NCBI RefSeq assembly: GCF_900110215.1
Contig: NZ_FOCX01000020.1
Location: 1 to 64,000 of the forward strand
Length of the DNA stretch: 64,000 nt
Source of the DNA: Halorientalis persicus
GTDB lineage: Archaea > Halobacteriota > Halobacteria > Halobacteriales > Haloarculaceae
Direction of reading: 5' to 3'
Shown here: positions 34,636 to 43,864 of the stretch, one piece after another
Position numbering within the stretch: position 1 is the first letter of the stretch
Layout of the letters: every line of letters starts with the position of its first letter
The notes under the pieces: generated by a model
What the model saw: the letters and a program-made list of their open reading frames with translations, nothing else
Told to the model about the DNA's origin: nothing
Databases searched by the model: none
Position numbers and translations under genes: made by a program

Positions 34636-34981
34636 GATTACAGGCGTAATGTATGTCTGAATGACAATAAAACGTGGGAATATCAGGCGGGCCGATATCC
34701 GTGGTTTCCTCCCCAGTTGTCGGCTTCATCCCACCCGTGAACGGGTGGGCTTTCGCCTCGCTACCGCTGTAACGTCGGGGCCGTGTCGGTGTTCGCCTTC
34801 GTCCTGTCGCTGTCCGCGCGGGACCATCTGATGGGCCCGCTCGAATCGGTCGGGATCCCGTTCGGTCTGTTCAGCGGCTTCTTCCTCGGCCTCGCGGTCC
34901 TCTCGGTGTTTCAGTTCCTGTTCCACCTGACCGGAGAGGACATCGCCGACGAGCGGTGACGGCCGACTACTGCTGTCGCGT

Positions 34982-35413
34982 TCAGATCTCGACGACCCAG
35001 GCCCGGTAGCCATCGTCGCGACCGTAGACCGACTGGAACACCCGATCGAAGAAGGCACCCAGTCGGTCCGGGTCGGCGCGGGCCGTGATCCGGACGTTCG
35101 TACCGTGGGCGTCCTCGGGACTCGTCAACTCGTCGATCCGGAAGTCGGGGTACTCCTCCAGCAGGTCCTTCAGTCGGTCCAGTTCCGCGTCCGTGCAGTC
35201 GAGGTTCACCGTCTCGTCGGCGAGCTGGATCCAGGGAATCGTCTGCTCGGGGGCGTCCTCGGGCAGGTCCGGGTCGTCGGCGGCCGCTTTCTCGGCCGGA
35301 GTCGGCTCCGGTTCGATGGTGATGAAGGGACTGTCGCGCTCGCGGTGTGCCGCGACGGCGTCGGCGAACAGGTCGCGTCGATCCGTCGGCGTGTCGGCGT
35401 CGAACCGTGTCAC
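34982..35413 (-). CDS. conserved-type haloarchaeal hypothetical protein
   Basis: 143 residues, acidic: MTRFDADTPTDRRDLFADAV, a disordered-looking middle (EPEPTPAEKAAADDPDLPED), then an alpha/beta C-terminal domain (DRLKDLLEEYPDFRIDELTS, NVRITARADPDRLGAFFDRV, ending AWVVEI). No motif recognised. Same strand as the gene at 35459. Confidence 0.6.
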   Translation of the reverse strand: MTRFDADTPTDRRDLFADAVAAHRERDSPFITIEPEPTPAEKAAADDPDLPEDAPEQTIPWIQLADETVNLDCTDAELDRLKDLLEEYPDFRIDELTSPEDAHGTNVRITARADPDRLGAFFDRVFQSVYGRDDGYRAWVVEI

Positions 35414-35458
35414 GACCCGTCGTTCGTCGGCCAGCGTGAAAAGAGCGGGCGGATGGGG

Positions 35459-35761
35459 TTACTCCACAACGTAGGACTGGTGGTCACCCCGCGTCCGCAC
35501 GTCGACGAACTGGTGGCGGGTCGCGTCGCCGACCGACCCTGCAAAGGACGGGGCCGACTCGCCGGTGTCGTACACCTCGTTGGCTCCGTACAGGTCGTGA
35601 TCGTGCAGTCGCTCGCGGAGGTCCGCGGGCACGCCGGCGTCGGTCGCCAGGTCCACGACGAGCAGGCGGTCGGTGAAGCTCTTGGCGAGCCAGGCGTCCG
35701 CGACCACCTCCCGCTCTCGGAGGTCGGCAGCCAGCCCGCGCAACTCCGCAGTCCGCTCCAT
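35459..35761 (-). CDS. small hypothetical protein
   Basis: 100 residues from ATG 35761 (a GTG immediately before could also start). MERTAELRGLAADLREREVV, then LAKSFTDRLLVVDLATDAGV and a C-terminal VDVRTRGDHQSYVVE. Alternating helix/strand pattern, no known motif. It lies 45 bases upstream of the gene ending at 34982 on the same strand, so a two-gene unit is likely. Confidence 0.58.
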   Translation of the reverse strand: MERTAELRGLAADLREREVVADAWLAKSFTDRLLVVDLATDAGVPADLRERLHDHDLYGANEVYDTGESAPSFAGSVGDATRHQFVDVRTRGDHQSYVVE

Positions 35762-36080
35762 CACCGATCCGTTCGGTCCGTTCCGGGAAAGTCCCGGTCC
35801 CGAACGTCTTCACCCGCGCCTGAGGCGAGGTGCACGAGCGCCTCGGTCGGCGTCGGCCCTGCATCCGCGGATCAGTCTGAGCCGGAACCGGCTGGAACGC
35901 GCCCGCCGCACACGGTCGAGTCACTCGAAAGTACCACTTACCAGTTTAATTATGTTTCCAGAATGTAGCCGTCACATCCGGCAGTTTCACTTTCACTCCG
36001 CGTGGCTCGGGTACATAATCCTCCAGCTAGTACTGATTAGTAGAGGGCGACCAGCCCTCCCCTGTCACACGCTCCTTTCG
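35762..36080. other. intergenic region without a recognisable gene
   Basis: The first part is GC-rich without gene-like codon use. From about 35930 it is AT-richer (CCAGTTTAATTATGTTTCC, TACTGATTAGTAG) and probably holds divergent promoters for the flanking genes. No RNA gene or repeat seen. Confidence 0.4.
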
Positions 36081-36236
36081 ATGTCACGACCCGCCACCCA
36101 CGAGTGTCTCGGAACCTGCCCCCGCTGTGGCACGTCGATCCCGTCTCGCAACCTGCTCATCCGGTACGAGCGGGGCGACGGGCACGCGCGGTACGCGGCG
36201 TGCCCGGACTGCGAGACCCCGGTCCGTCCGGCCTGA
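36081..36236 (+). CDS. small zinc-binding protein (DUF7837-like)
   Basis: 51 residues with two CxxC pairs: TCPRCGTSIPSRNLLIRYER and AACPDCETPVRPA. Such a rubredoxin-like knuckle binds one zinc. Haloarchaea encode many such mini-proteins, some with regulatory roles. ATG at 36081. First of a cluster of four tiny, mostly zinc-binding or DNA-binding proteins. Confidence 0.7.
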   Translation: MSRPATHECLGTCPRCGTSIPSRNLLIRYERGDGHARYAACPDCETPVRPA

Positions 36237-36310
36237 AGACGGGTTTCCCCGTCGAACGGCCGAAACGACGGGGACGTTCATATCGGCGGCCGTCCTACTG
36301 GCAGGTACCC

Positions 36311-36499
36311 GTGAGTTTACCCGCACATCGGTGTGGCGGCTGCGGTGCACTGCTCCAGTCCGTCGACGAACTCGACCGGCAGGACGGGACGGCCGGCCGG
36401 TCGTGGTCCTGTACGTACTGTGGAACGTCGGTTCCGGGCATCGTCGGGGAGAAACTCAGCCACCGACGGGACGGGTCCGCCACCGACCGCCGCTCCTGA
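36311..36499 (+). CDS. small zinc-knuckle protein
   Basis: 62 residues from a GTG start (VSLPAHRCGGCGALLQSVDE). CGGCG and CTYCG form the metal site. High GC3 supports coding. No specific family known. Same strand as its neighbours, with 74 bases to the gene before and 47 to the gene after. Confidence 0.6.
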   Translation: MSLPAHRCGGCGALLQSVDELDRQDGTAGRSWSCTYCGTSVPGIVGEKLSHRRDGSATDRRS

Positions 36500-36546
36500 G
36501 GTGTTTACACGAAGGTAATAAGTCCCCCGGCGGAGTGGACCCGCAT

Positions 36547-36783
36547 ATGCCCGACGCAGGCCGCGAGACGGAGTACACCGAATCGAACGTGCTCGACGTG
36601 TTCACGTCACGCGAGGACTACGCGGAGCCGCTGACGGCGACGGAGATCGCCGACCGACTGGACTGTTCGCGCCGGACAGCACTGAACAAACTCCACGCGC
36701 TCTCGGAGAAGACCGACGTGACGAGCAAGAAGGTCGGTGGACGGAGCCGCGTCTGGTGGATTCCGGTTCACGTCGACGAGTAA
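36547..36783 (+). CDS. small winged-helix DNA-binding protein
   Basis: 78 residues: ATEIADRLDCSRRTALNKLHAL is the HTH, followed by TDVTSKKVGGRSRVWWIPV as the wing. Typical of haloarchaeal mini-wHTH regulators. A TATA-like sequence (GGTAATAAGT, around 36514) lies about 30 bases upstream. Targets unknown. Confidence 0.75.
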   Translation: MPDAGRETEYTESNVLDVFTSREDYAEPLTATEIADRLDCSRRTALNKLHALSEKTDVTSKKVGGRSRVWWIPVHVDE

Positions 36784-36803
36784 AATTCGATATCGCGCCC
36801 GTC

Positions 36804-36920
36804 TCAGTGCACCCAGAGTCCGTGGTCACTCCGGGCGTGCTCCAGCAGTTCTTCGGTGGTGTCGAACTGCTCACCGCAGCCACACGAGTGGTAGGCCATC
36901 GACTGTTGGCGTGTCGCCAT
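36804..36920 (-). CDS. 38-residue C2H2-like zinc finger micro-protein
   Basis: Reads MATRQQSMAYHSCGCGEQFD then TTEELLEHARSDHGLWVH. C-x-C, then H-x4-H, spaced like a C2H2 finger (helix EELLEHARSDH). ATG at 36920 is preceded, on its strand, by an AT-rich promoter-like stretch (CAAACAATTAATACGTTTCG). Too short for usual gene finders but codon use and motif are convincing. Convergent with the wHTH gene. Confidence 0.65.
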   Translation of the reverse strand: MATRQQSMAYHSCGCGEQFDTTEELLEHARSDHGLWVH

Positions 36921-36973
36921 ACGAGAGCACAAACGATACGAAACGTATTAATTGTTTGTACGGTACGGCACGC

Positions 36974-37540
36974 TCACTCACACACGTCGTCGAGGCCCCA
37001 CTCGGACGCACGTTCCCGGGCTTCCTCGCGGGCCTGCTCGCGGATCGCCTCGATCTTCCCTTCGTCCTCCAGGAAAGCCTCGACGGCGCTCTCCTGGGCC
37101 GGTTCGTCGCTATCGGCATCGCCACCCGGAGACTCACGCACGCGGTCGTCGGGGGCGCTGGCTCGCGTCCGGGCCGCGAGGTCGTGGTCGCCCGCGAGGC
37201 GCTCGGCGGGCATCCCCGGCGGGACGCGGAGTGCGGGCGTGTCGTGGAGGTCGGTGAGGACGGCGTCCGAGAGCGCGACGAGTTCCAGTCGGTAGGGACC
37301 GGGCACCGCCAGGTCTGCGAGCGCTGGCGGCCCGCCACGGTCGGTCTCGGTGTGATAGGCCAGCACCGGCACGCCCTCGCTGAAGGTGAGGACGCCCCGC
37401 GCATCCGCGGCCAGGAGCAACGTCTCCTGGGGCTCCAGCACGGCGTAGCCGGTGAGTTCGCGGTCGAGGGCGGCCGCGAGCGCCGACCCGGGGTCGTCGA
37501 CGACCCGGGAGTGCACCAGCCGACCGCTGGGGAGCTTCAT
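36974..37540 (-). CDS. conserved haloarchaeal protein coupled to MinD ATPase
   Basis: 188 residues. N-terminal ~110 residues form an alpha/beta domain (LPSGRLVHSRVVDDPGSALA; GYAVLEPQETLLLAADARGV). The C-terminal part is acidic linker plus a long charged helix (EDEGKIEAIREQAREEARER). Its ATG overlaps the stop of the MinD gene, so they are co-translated. Possibly the partner or effector of that ATPase. Function not known. Confidence 0.6.
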   Translation of the reverse strand: MKLPSGRLVHSRVVDDPGSALAAALDRELTGYAVLEPQETLLLAADARGVLTFSEGVPVLAYHTETDRGGPPALADLAVPGPYRLELVALSDAVLTDLHDTPALRVPPGMPAERLAGDHDLAARTRASAPDDRVRESPGGDADSDEPAQESAVEAFLEDEGKIEAIREQAREEARERASEWGLDDVCE

Positions 37541-38307
37541 CGTGGCTCCGGGATGACGGCGCTGCGAAAGCGGTCGGCCACGTCGTCGGCCGCGCCCGAG
37601 CGCACGTCGAGGTCACGGGCGGCCCCGCGGTAGGCCTCGGCGGCCTCGGCGGCGGGCGCGTACGCGAGCAGAGGCTTCCCGGCGCGGCGTGCCTCCCGGG
37701 CGGCGTCGCTGTCGGGCACGGTCGCCAGCGTCGGCCCGTCGAAGTACCGCCGGGATTTCTCGGCGACCGACTGCACGTCGTCCGGGTCGGTCACCTTGTT
37801 GAAGATCGTCCCCGCCGTCTCGGTCCCGTAAGAGTGGGCGTACTCCTGAACTTTCAGACCGTCAGAGAGCGCGGGGATCGTGGGCTGGAGGACGACGACG
37901 ACCCGGTCGGCCAGCACGATGGGCAGGACGGCGGACTTCGAGCCCAGCGTCGCGGGCGAGTCGAGCAAGATCACGTCGGTGTCGACCGCCAGCGTCGCGA
38001 CCACGTCGCGCAGGCGCTCCGGTTCGGCCGCCTCGAAGCCCGCCAGACTCGTCCCGCAGGGGACGACGGACATCCCGAACCGGTCGTAGACGGCGTCTTC
38101 GACCGGTGCACCGCCCTCGACCAGCACGTCGTGCAACGTCGTGTCGACCGACGAGAGTCCGGCGTGAAAGAGCAGATTCGCCATCCCCGTGTCGGCGTCG
38201 ATCACCGTCACGTCGTACTCCTCCGCCAGCGCCATTCCCAGCGCGAGCGTGCTGGTGGTCTTGCCCGTCCCCCCTTTCCCGCTCGCGACCGCAAACGCCT
38301 CGACCAT
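37537..38307 (-). CDS. MinD/ParA-family P-loop ATPase
   Basis: 256 residues. Deviant Walker A GKGGTGKTTSTLALG (about 10-24), switch I ADTGMANL, Walker B VILLDSPA. No obvious amphipathic C-terminal MinD membrane helix is seen. Haloarchaea have several MinD-like proteins that position archaella, chemosensory arrays or other structures. Here the only linked gene is the following small protein. Confidence 0.85.
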   Translation of the reverse strand: MVEAFAVASGKGGTGKTTSTLALGMALAEEYDVTVIDADTGMANLLFHAGLSSVDTTLHDVLVEGGAPVEDAVYDRFGMSVVPCGTSLAGFEAAEPERLRDVVATLAVDTDVILLDSPATLGSKSAVLPIVLADRVVVVLQPTIPALSDGLKVQEYAHSYGTETAGTIFNKVTDPDDVQSVAEKSRRYFDGPTLATVPDSDAAREARRAGKPLLAYAPAAEAAEAYRGAARDLDVRSGAADDVADRFRSAVIPEPR

Positions 38308-38512
38308 TACGCGAGGATGGCCGCGGTTTCGCACTTAAATCTACGGGTCAGGTCGTCGACGCAACGGGCGGGTCAGAGGTATCCGGGTACAGGTAACCGT
38401 ATCGCCGTCTCGGAGTTCCCTCGCCGCCGTTTCGACCAAATGATGACGGAAAATTAATACTGTAGGACAGGGATCATAGGATAAATGACAGGGCAGCAGG
38501 AGCCACGACGGG

Positions 38513-40768
38513 GTGAGTAGTGTGCGCACCGTCGTCGCCCTCCATTTCGGCTTGCTCGCGCTCTCGGGAGTTACGACCGGTGGGCTCGCGGTGTACGCCT
38601 GGGGTCGGCGATCCGAGCCGGGCACTCGCGAGTTCGCCGCACTGATGGGGGTCCTGACGGCCTATACCGTCACTCACGGTGCTGGCCTATCGCTCAGGGA
38701 CCCGACGCTGCGGATCGCGATGGAGAACGTCCAGTGGATCGCGACGCTGTCGGCCCCGGTCTGCTGGCTCGTCTTCGCGCTCGCGTACACCGGCTACGAG
38801 GAACTCGCGACGCCGCGCTCGGTCGGTGCGCTGGCGGCGTTCCCGGTCGCCGCGAGCCTGCTGATCTGGACGAACGGTCTCCACGGCCTCGTCTGGCCGA
38901 CCAACGAGGTCGTGGTCACGCAGGGGCTGGCGCTGATGGACCAGCAGTTCGGTCCCGGGTTCCAGGTCATCGAGGGCTACGTCTTCGCGCTGACGGGTAT
39001 CGGCGCGCTCCTCTTGCTCCGACTCGTCGTGCTCTCGGATTACCTCTATGCCGACCAGTCAGTGCTGCTGGTCGTCGGCATCGCCACCCTGGTGTTGGCC
39101 GGCGTTCTCTCGACCGCGGCGGCGTCGCCCCTACCCGGCCCACGGCTCGACCTGGTACCGTACGCCGGCAGCGTCACCGGTGTTACCTTCGGCTACGCCC
39201 TCTTTCGCCACCGGCTGTTCGACATCGTGCCTGCGACGCGACAACTGGGCCGGAAAGCCGCGCTGAGTGACTTCGAGGACGGGGTCGTCATCCTCGACGC
39301 CGATCGGCGCGTGGTCTACTGCAACCCCGCGGCCGGGGACCTGTTCGACTGCGAACCGCGCGCGGCACTGGGCGATCGGATCGACCGACTGGTCGACACC
39401 GACGCCGTCGACTTCGACACCGAGGACGTGCTGGGCGAACTGCAGAAGGGCGACAGCACCTACGAGGTCCGCACCTCACCCATCACCGACCGGGAGGGAC
39501 GAAACGTCGGCCACACTGTCATCTTCTCGGACATCACGGGCCGGAAGGCGCGCGAGGAACGGCTCCGCCGCCAGCGGGACGAACTCGAAGAGCTGGATCG
39601 TCTCAACGGACTCATCCGCGACGTGAACCAGGCACTGATCGGCGCGACCACCCGCGAGGAGATCGCCAGCGCCGTCTGTGGCCGACTGGTCGAGGCCGAC
39701 CAGTACGGGGCCGTCTGGATGGGCGACCGCCCGGCCGACGCCCCCGAGGAACTGTACACGTACCACGCGACCGACGGCGGCAGACCGGTCTCGGGGGCCG
39801 GCACCGAAGCTGGCGACACGTCGACAGCGGGGAACGACCACCTTGCAGCCCTGCCCGCCAGATCGGACACTCCCGACGCGGCCACCGCCGCGGCGACGGA
39901 GTGGACCGACGGCGACCCCGACGACGCGCGCCACGGAACCGTCGTCCCCCTGTCGTTCGAGCGGACCGTCTACGGCGCGCTCGCTCTGACGACCGACCGC
40001 GAGGACGGCTTCAAGGCGCGGGAGCTCGACGTGCTCGACGAGCTCGGTGAGATCGTCGGCCACGCCATCGACGCGACCGCCAGCCGGCGACTCCTGACCG
40101 CCGACGGCGTCATCGAACTGGAGTTCGTCGCCACCCGCGACCCCGCCTTCGCCCCCGCTGCCGATCTCGACTGCACCGTTACCCTCGACGGCATCGTCCT
40201 CGCGGCGGCCGACCGCCTCGTGGTCTACCAGCGGATCGACGGCACAGATCCCGAAGTCGCCGCTGAACTGCTCGCCGAGGAACCCGGCATCGGCGACGCC
40301 AGCGTACTCGAACGCGTCGACGACGGTGGCGTCGTCGAGTGTACGGTCGCCGACGAGTCACTGCTGGTCCCGCTGGTCAGACACGGCGCGAACGTCCGCT
40401 TTGCCCGCGCCGACGACGGCGTCCGGGTCGCCGCCGAAGTCGCCCCCGACGTGGACGTGCGATCCGTCGTCGACCGCGTCCAGCGCGTCCAGGCCGACGC
40501 CGACCTCGTGGCAAAGCGCGAACTCGATCAGCCACTGGACGAACACGGCGTCGACGGCAGCCTCGATCCCGACCTGACCGACCGGCAGAACCAGGCGCTG
40601 GAGGTCGCCTACCGGGCCGGCTACTTCGAGTGGCCCCGCGAACACAACGCCGAGGAGGTCGCAGAGCGCATGGACATCACCTCCGCGACCTTCCACAACC
40701 ACCTCCGCAAGGCCGAACAGTCGCTCGTCTCGGCCTTCTTCGAGGCCAGCGACGACGACCGGGCCTAG
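38513..40768 (+). CDS. Bat-like regulator with 7TM sensor, PAS, GAF and HTH_10
   Basis: 751 residues. The N-terminal ~225 residues have seven hydrophobic helices of the histidine-kinase N-terminal 7TM type ([41 protein letters not shown]), followed by PAS ([20 protein letters not shown]), GAF and a C-terminal HTH_10 ([39 protein letters not shown]). There is no kinase domain: sensing and DNA binding are in one protein. GTG 38513 or GTG 38522 may start. It converges with cobQ, overlapping by four bases; targets are unknown. Confidence 0.8.
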   Translation: MSSVRTVVALHFGLLALSGVTTGGLAVYAWGRRSEPGTREFAALMGVLTAYTVTHGAGLSLRDPTLRIAMENVQWIATLSAPVCWLVFALAYTGYEELATPRSVGALAAFPVAASLLIWTNGLHGLVWPTNEVVVTQGLALMDQQFGPGFQVIEGYVFALTGIGALLLLRLVVLSDYLYADQSVLLVVGIATLVLAGVLSTAAASPLPGPRLDLVPYAGSVTGVTFGYALFRHRLFDIVPATRQLGRKAALSDFEDGVVILDADRRVVYCNPAAGDLFDCEPRAALGDRIDRLVDTDAVDFDTEDVLGELQKGDSTYEVRTSPITDREGRNVGHTVIFSDITGRKAREERLRRQRDELEELDRLNGLIRDVNQALIGATTREEIASAVCGRLVEADQYGAVWMGDRPADAPEELYTYHATDGGRPVSGAGTEAGDTSTAGNDHLAALPARSDTPDAATAAATEWTDGDPDDARHGTVVPLSFERTVYGALALTTDREDGFKARELDVLDELGEIVGHAIDATASRRLLTADGVIELEFVATRDPAFAPAADLDCTVTLDGIVLAAADRLVVYQRIDGTDPEVAAELLAEEPGIGDASVLERVDDGGVVECTVADESLLVPLVRHGANVRFARADDGVRVAAEVAPDVDVRSVVDRVQRVQADADLVAKRELDQPLDEHGVDGSLDPDLTDRQNQALEVAYRAGYFEWPREHNAEEVAERMDITSATFHNHLRKAEQSLVSAFFEASDDDRA

Positions 40769-42291
40769 GGGTCGAACGGCGAGAGATCGACGGACTCGTC
40801 CAGCAGCGCCGCCGCCCGGTCCGCGGCCGCGTCGATGCCGCCCGGAGCGGTCCCGGTCGCGCTGCCGTCCCCGCTCGGCCGGTCCCGATCCACGGCTGCG
40901 AACACCGCCGCGACGAACGCCTCGCGCGCAGTCGGGTTCTCGAACAGCCCGTGGAGGTAGGTCCCCAGCACGCGGTCGGTCGCAGCACCGTCGGGCTCGC
41001 GCCCCTCGTCACCGGGAAAGGGGCGCTTCGCGTCGCCGGTGAGTCGCGTCTTCCCCATATGAATCTCGTAGCCCGTGACCGTGCCCGTGGCGCCCGAGAG
41101 CGGTCCGACGCCGCGTACCTCCCGTGTCACCGGTTCGACCCGCTTGTCGGCCTCGAACCGTGTCTCGACCGGGAGCAGGCCGAAGCCGGCCAGCGTGTCG
41201 AGGTCGTCGGTGCTCTCGACGCCCGCGTTCGTGATCCGCTCGCCGAGGAGCTGGTAGCCGCCACAGAGCCCGACGACCGGTCCGTCGAACGCCGCCAACG
41301 TCGCGCCGAACCCGGCTTCCCGGAGCGCGCGCAGGTCGTCGACGGTGTTTTTCGTCCCTGGGAGGACGACCGCGTCCGCGTCATCGAGGGCGGCATCGAG
41401 TGGCAGGTACGCCACCCGGACACCCGGCTCGCGGGCCAGCGGTTCCAGGTCGGTCATGTTCGACGCGCGCGGGAGCCGCGGGACCCCGACGGTCACGCTT
41501 TGCTCGTCGGGAACCCCGTCGTCGCCGTGGACGGCCCGCTCGCCGACCGGCGGGAGTGACACGCTGTCTTCCTCGGGCAGACCGGGGTCGTCGTACGGGA
41601 GGACACCGAGGATCGACACCCCGGTCCGGTCCTCGAACTCCGCGATCCCGGGGTCGAGCAACGAGCGGTCGCCGCGGAACTTCGTGACGACCGCGCCGAC
41701 CACCTGCTCGCGAAGATCCTCGGGCATCAACTCGATAGTTCCCACGAGGGAAGCGAACACGCCACCGCGTTCGATGTCGGCGACGAGCAGGATGTCCGCG
41801 TTCGAGAATCGGGCCGTCTCGACGTTGGCCAGGTCCCGGTCGCGGAGGTTCGGCTCGGCGATGGAACCTGCGCCTTCGGCGACGATCACGTCGTGTTCGG
41901 CGGCCAGGCGGGCGTGTGACTCGCGGGCGGCCGTGAGCGCATCGTCCCAGTGGTCCGCGTAGTACTCGCCGGCGCTGTAGTGGGCGACGGCCTCGCCCTG
42001 CAGAACGAGCTGGGACTCACCGTCGCCGCGGGGCTTCAGGAGGACGGGATTGTGATCCGTCGTCGCGGGGACGCGTGCGGCGTGGGCCTGGACGTACTGG
42101 GAGACGCCGATCTCGCCGGTCGAGCCGTCGGGGTCGGCCACCGCGCGAGCGTTGTTGCTCATGTTCTGGGCCTTGTAGGGGGCCACGTCGACGCCGCGAT
42201 CAGCGAGCAGGCGACAGAGGCCGGCGGCGACGGTACTCTTGCCGACGTGGCTTGCGGTGCCGGCGACGAGGATGGTCCTGGCCTCGCTCAC
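40765..42291 (-). CDS. cobQ: adenosylcobyric acid synthase
   Basis: 508 residues. Dethiobiotin-synthetase-like ATPase domain first: [20 protein letters not shown] and the Asn-rich [13 protein letters not shown]. The class I glutaminase domain follows, with the nucleophile in [14 protein letters not shown] and catalytic His in [10 protein letters not shown]. It amidates adenosylcobyrinic a,c-diamide at four positions using glutamine. Last gene of the cobalamin operon, about 165 bases after cobA. Confidence 0.92.
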   Translation of the reverse strand: MSEARTILVAGTASHVGKSTVAAGLCRLLADRGVDVAPYKAQNMSNNARAVADPDGSTGEIGVSQYVQAHAARVPATTDHNPVLLKPRGDGESQLVLQGEAVAHYSAGEYYADHWDDALTAARESHARLAAEHDVIVAEGAGSIAEPNLRDRDLANVETARFSNADILLVADIERGGVFASLVGTIELMPEDLREQVVGAVVTKFRGDRSLLDPGIAEFEDRTGVSILGVLPYDDPGLPEEDSVSLPPVGERAVHGDDGVPDEQSVTVGVPRLPRASNMTDLEPLAREPGVRVAYLPLDAALDDADAVVLPGTKNTVDDLRALREAGFGATLAAFDGPVVGLCGGYQLLGERITNAGVESTDDLDTLAGFGLLPVETRFEADKRVEPVTREVRGVGPLSGATGTVTGYEIHMGKTRLTGDAKRPFPGDEGREPDGAATDRVLGTYLHGLFENPTAREAFVAAVFAAVDRDRPSGDGSATGTAPGGIDAAADRAAALLDESVDLSPFDP

Positions 42292-42456
42292 ACCCGTCGG
42301 TAGGGGGCGAGCGACTAAACCGATTCGACCGCAGGAGCGTGTGACTGTGGTGGGGAGCGCGTGTCGCGCCCGTCCGCCACGACACTGGAGGGGAGGGGGT
42401 GGATAATGTGTCTTGTGGTGGTGTTCGCCGCGCGTCAGACAGCCGTCCGTCGGTTT

Positions 42457-43119
42457 TCAGAACTCCGTCCCCTTCCGGGCTCCCTGGCCCGCCTCGATGG
42501 GGTGGCGCTCCTTCCCGACCTCCGTGACGAGATCGGCGCGCTCGGTGACGTACTCGGGCCGGTCGTGGCCACCCGTCAGGACGAGTTCCAGATCCTCGGG
42601 TTTGTCCTCGATCAGGTCGATCACGTCCTCGGGATCGATCAGCCCGCGGTTGGCGGCGTACAGCACTTCGTCGAGGACGAGCATATGGACGCCGGCGTCG
42701 GGGTCGCCGTCGAGCGTGAGCGGGTCGTCGAGATCGGCCTCGCGAGCCCCCTCGATCAGGTCGTGCGCTCGCGCGAGCGCGCCCCGAGCGCGGGCTTCGT
42801 GTTCGTCGTCCTCGCTGTCGTCCATGAACCCATGCCAGCCGTAGTGGCCGGCGTTCTCGTAGGAGAGCCCGGGCATCGCCGCCATGGCGTTGTACTCGCC
42901 GCGGACGTCCTCCACAGTACTAGTCCCGCCCTTCATGAACTGCAGGACGTGGACCCGGTAGCCGTGGCCCGCGGCCCGGAACGCCATCCCGAGCGCCGCG
43001 GTCGTCTTCCCCTTGCCGTCGCCCCACCAGACCTGCACGAGGCCGAACTCCTCGGGCGCACTCGGCTCGATCTCCCGAGGGCCGAGCGGGTCGTCGGTCG
43101 CGTCCGTCTCGTCTGTCAT
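42457..43119 (-). CDS. cobA: cob(I)yrinic acid a,c-diamide adenosyltransferase
   Basis: 220 residues. Walker A in VWWGDGKGKTTAALGMAF, then RAAGHGYRVHVLQFMKG; LVLDEVLYAANRGLI and VLTGGHDRPEYVTERADLVTE are the conserved CobA/CobO/BtuR regions. It adenosylates the cobalt of corrinoids. N-terminal 25 residues are an acidic extension. Downstream of cbiZ by 28 bases. Confidence 0.9.
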   Translation of the reverse strand: MTDETDATDDPLGPREIEPSAPEEFGLVQVWWGDGKGKTTAALGMAFRAAGHGYRVHVLQFMKGGTSTVEDVRGEYNAMAAMPGLSYENAGHYGWHGFMDDSEDDEHEARARGALARAHDLIEGAREADLDDPLTLDGDPDAGVHMLVLDEVLYAANRGLIDPEDVIDLIEDKPEDLELVLTGGHDRPEYVTERADLVTEVGKERHPIEAGQGARKGTEF

Positions 43120-43147
43120 ACTCCGCTGTCGGTGCGCGAGGACCGTA

Positions 43148-43864
43148 TCACTCCCGGTCCGTGGGCTCGAAGACGGTCGCTCGCTCGTCGGTCCGGACGC
43201 CGTGGTCGGCGTCGGTCACGCTGTCGGGAATCCCGCGGTCGGCGTATCTGGCGCGGAGGCTCGCCCGGACGGCGTCGCGGACGCAAGCCCGCGTCGCCGC
43301 GCCGACGGGCGTGCCACTGCCCGCGAAGTCGGCGGGCTCGCCGTCGGCGGTCGAGCCCACCACCACGGCGTCCGAGGTGGTGCCCGTGAAGCCGGTCAGT
43401 GACTGGAGGGTCGCGGTCTTGGCTTCGACGGCAGTCGCGAGCAGGGTCGCCAGCGCGCCGCGGTCGAGCGCGCGGGCGGTCCCCACGAGCAGGTTGACCG
43501 TTCCAGTCTCACGGTCGGCAGTCGTGGCCCCGGCCTCGTCGTCGCTCGCCGCCGCGTCCGGGTCCATCGGGAGCGCTGCGGGGTTCGAGAGCCCCGCCGT
43601 GGCGACGACGGTCACGGGCCCGGCCCGGGCACCCCGGGCGTGTGCGAGATCGACGCCGGTCAGCAGGGCCGGGCCCGCCCGCTCGAAGCCGGCCCGCTCG
43701 CGGCGCTCGGCGACGTAGGTATCGAGGTCGGTCCGGTCGAACCCCTCGGGGACGGAGATGTTGTAGGCCGCCGGGGCAGTTCGGTAGCCGCCGTTCGGTC
43801 CCGTGGCGAGCCAGCGGTCAGGGCCCGAGACCCGGAGCACGCCCTCGGCGACGATCGTGTTCAT
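43148..43864 (-). CDS. cbiZ: adenosylcobinamide amidohydrolase
   Basis: 238 residues. Family regions: GGYRTAPAAYNISVPEGFD, ARGARAGPVTVVATAGLSNP and LTGFTGTTSDAVVVGST. CbiZ removes the aminopropanol side chain of adenosylcobinamide so that salvaged corrinoids re-enter at cobyric acid. ATG overlaps the stop of the upstream cobD-like gene (ATGA). Confidence 0.88.
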   Translation of the reverse strand: MNTIVAEGVLRVSGPDRWLATGPNGGYRTAPAAYNISVPEGFDRTDLDTYVAERRERAGFERAGPALLTGVDLAHARGARAGPVTVVATAGLSNPAALPMDPDAAASDDEAGATTADRETGTVNLLVGTARALDRGALATLLATAVEAKTATLQSLTGFTGTTSDAVVVGSTADGEPADFAGSGTPVGAATRACVRDAVRASLRARYADRGIPDSVTDADHGVRTDERATVFEPTDRE

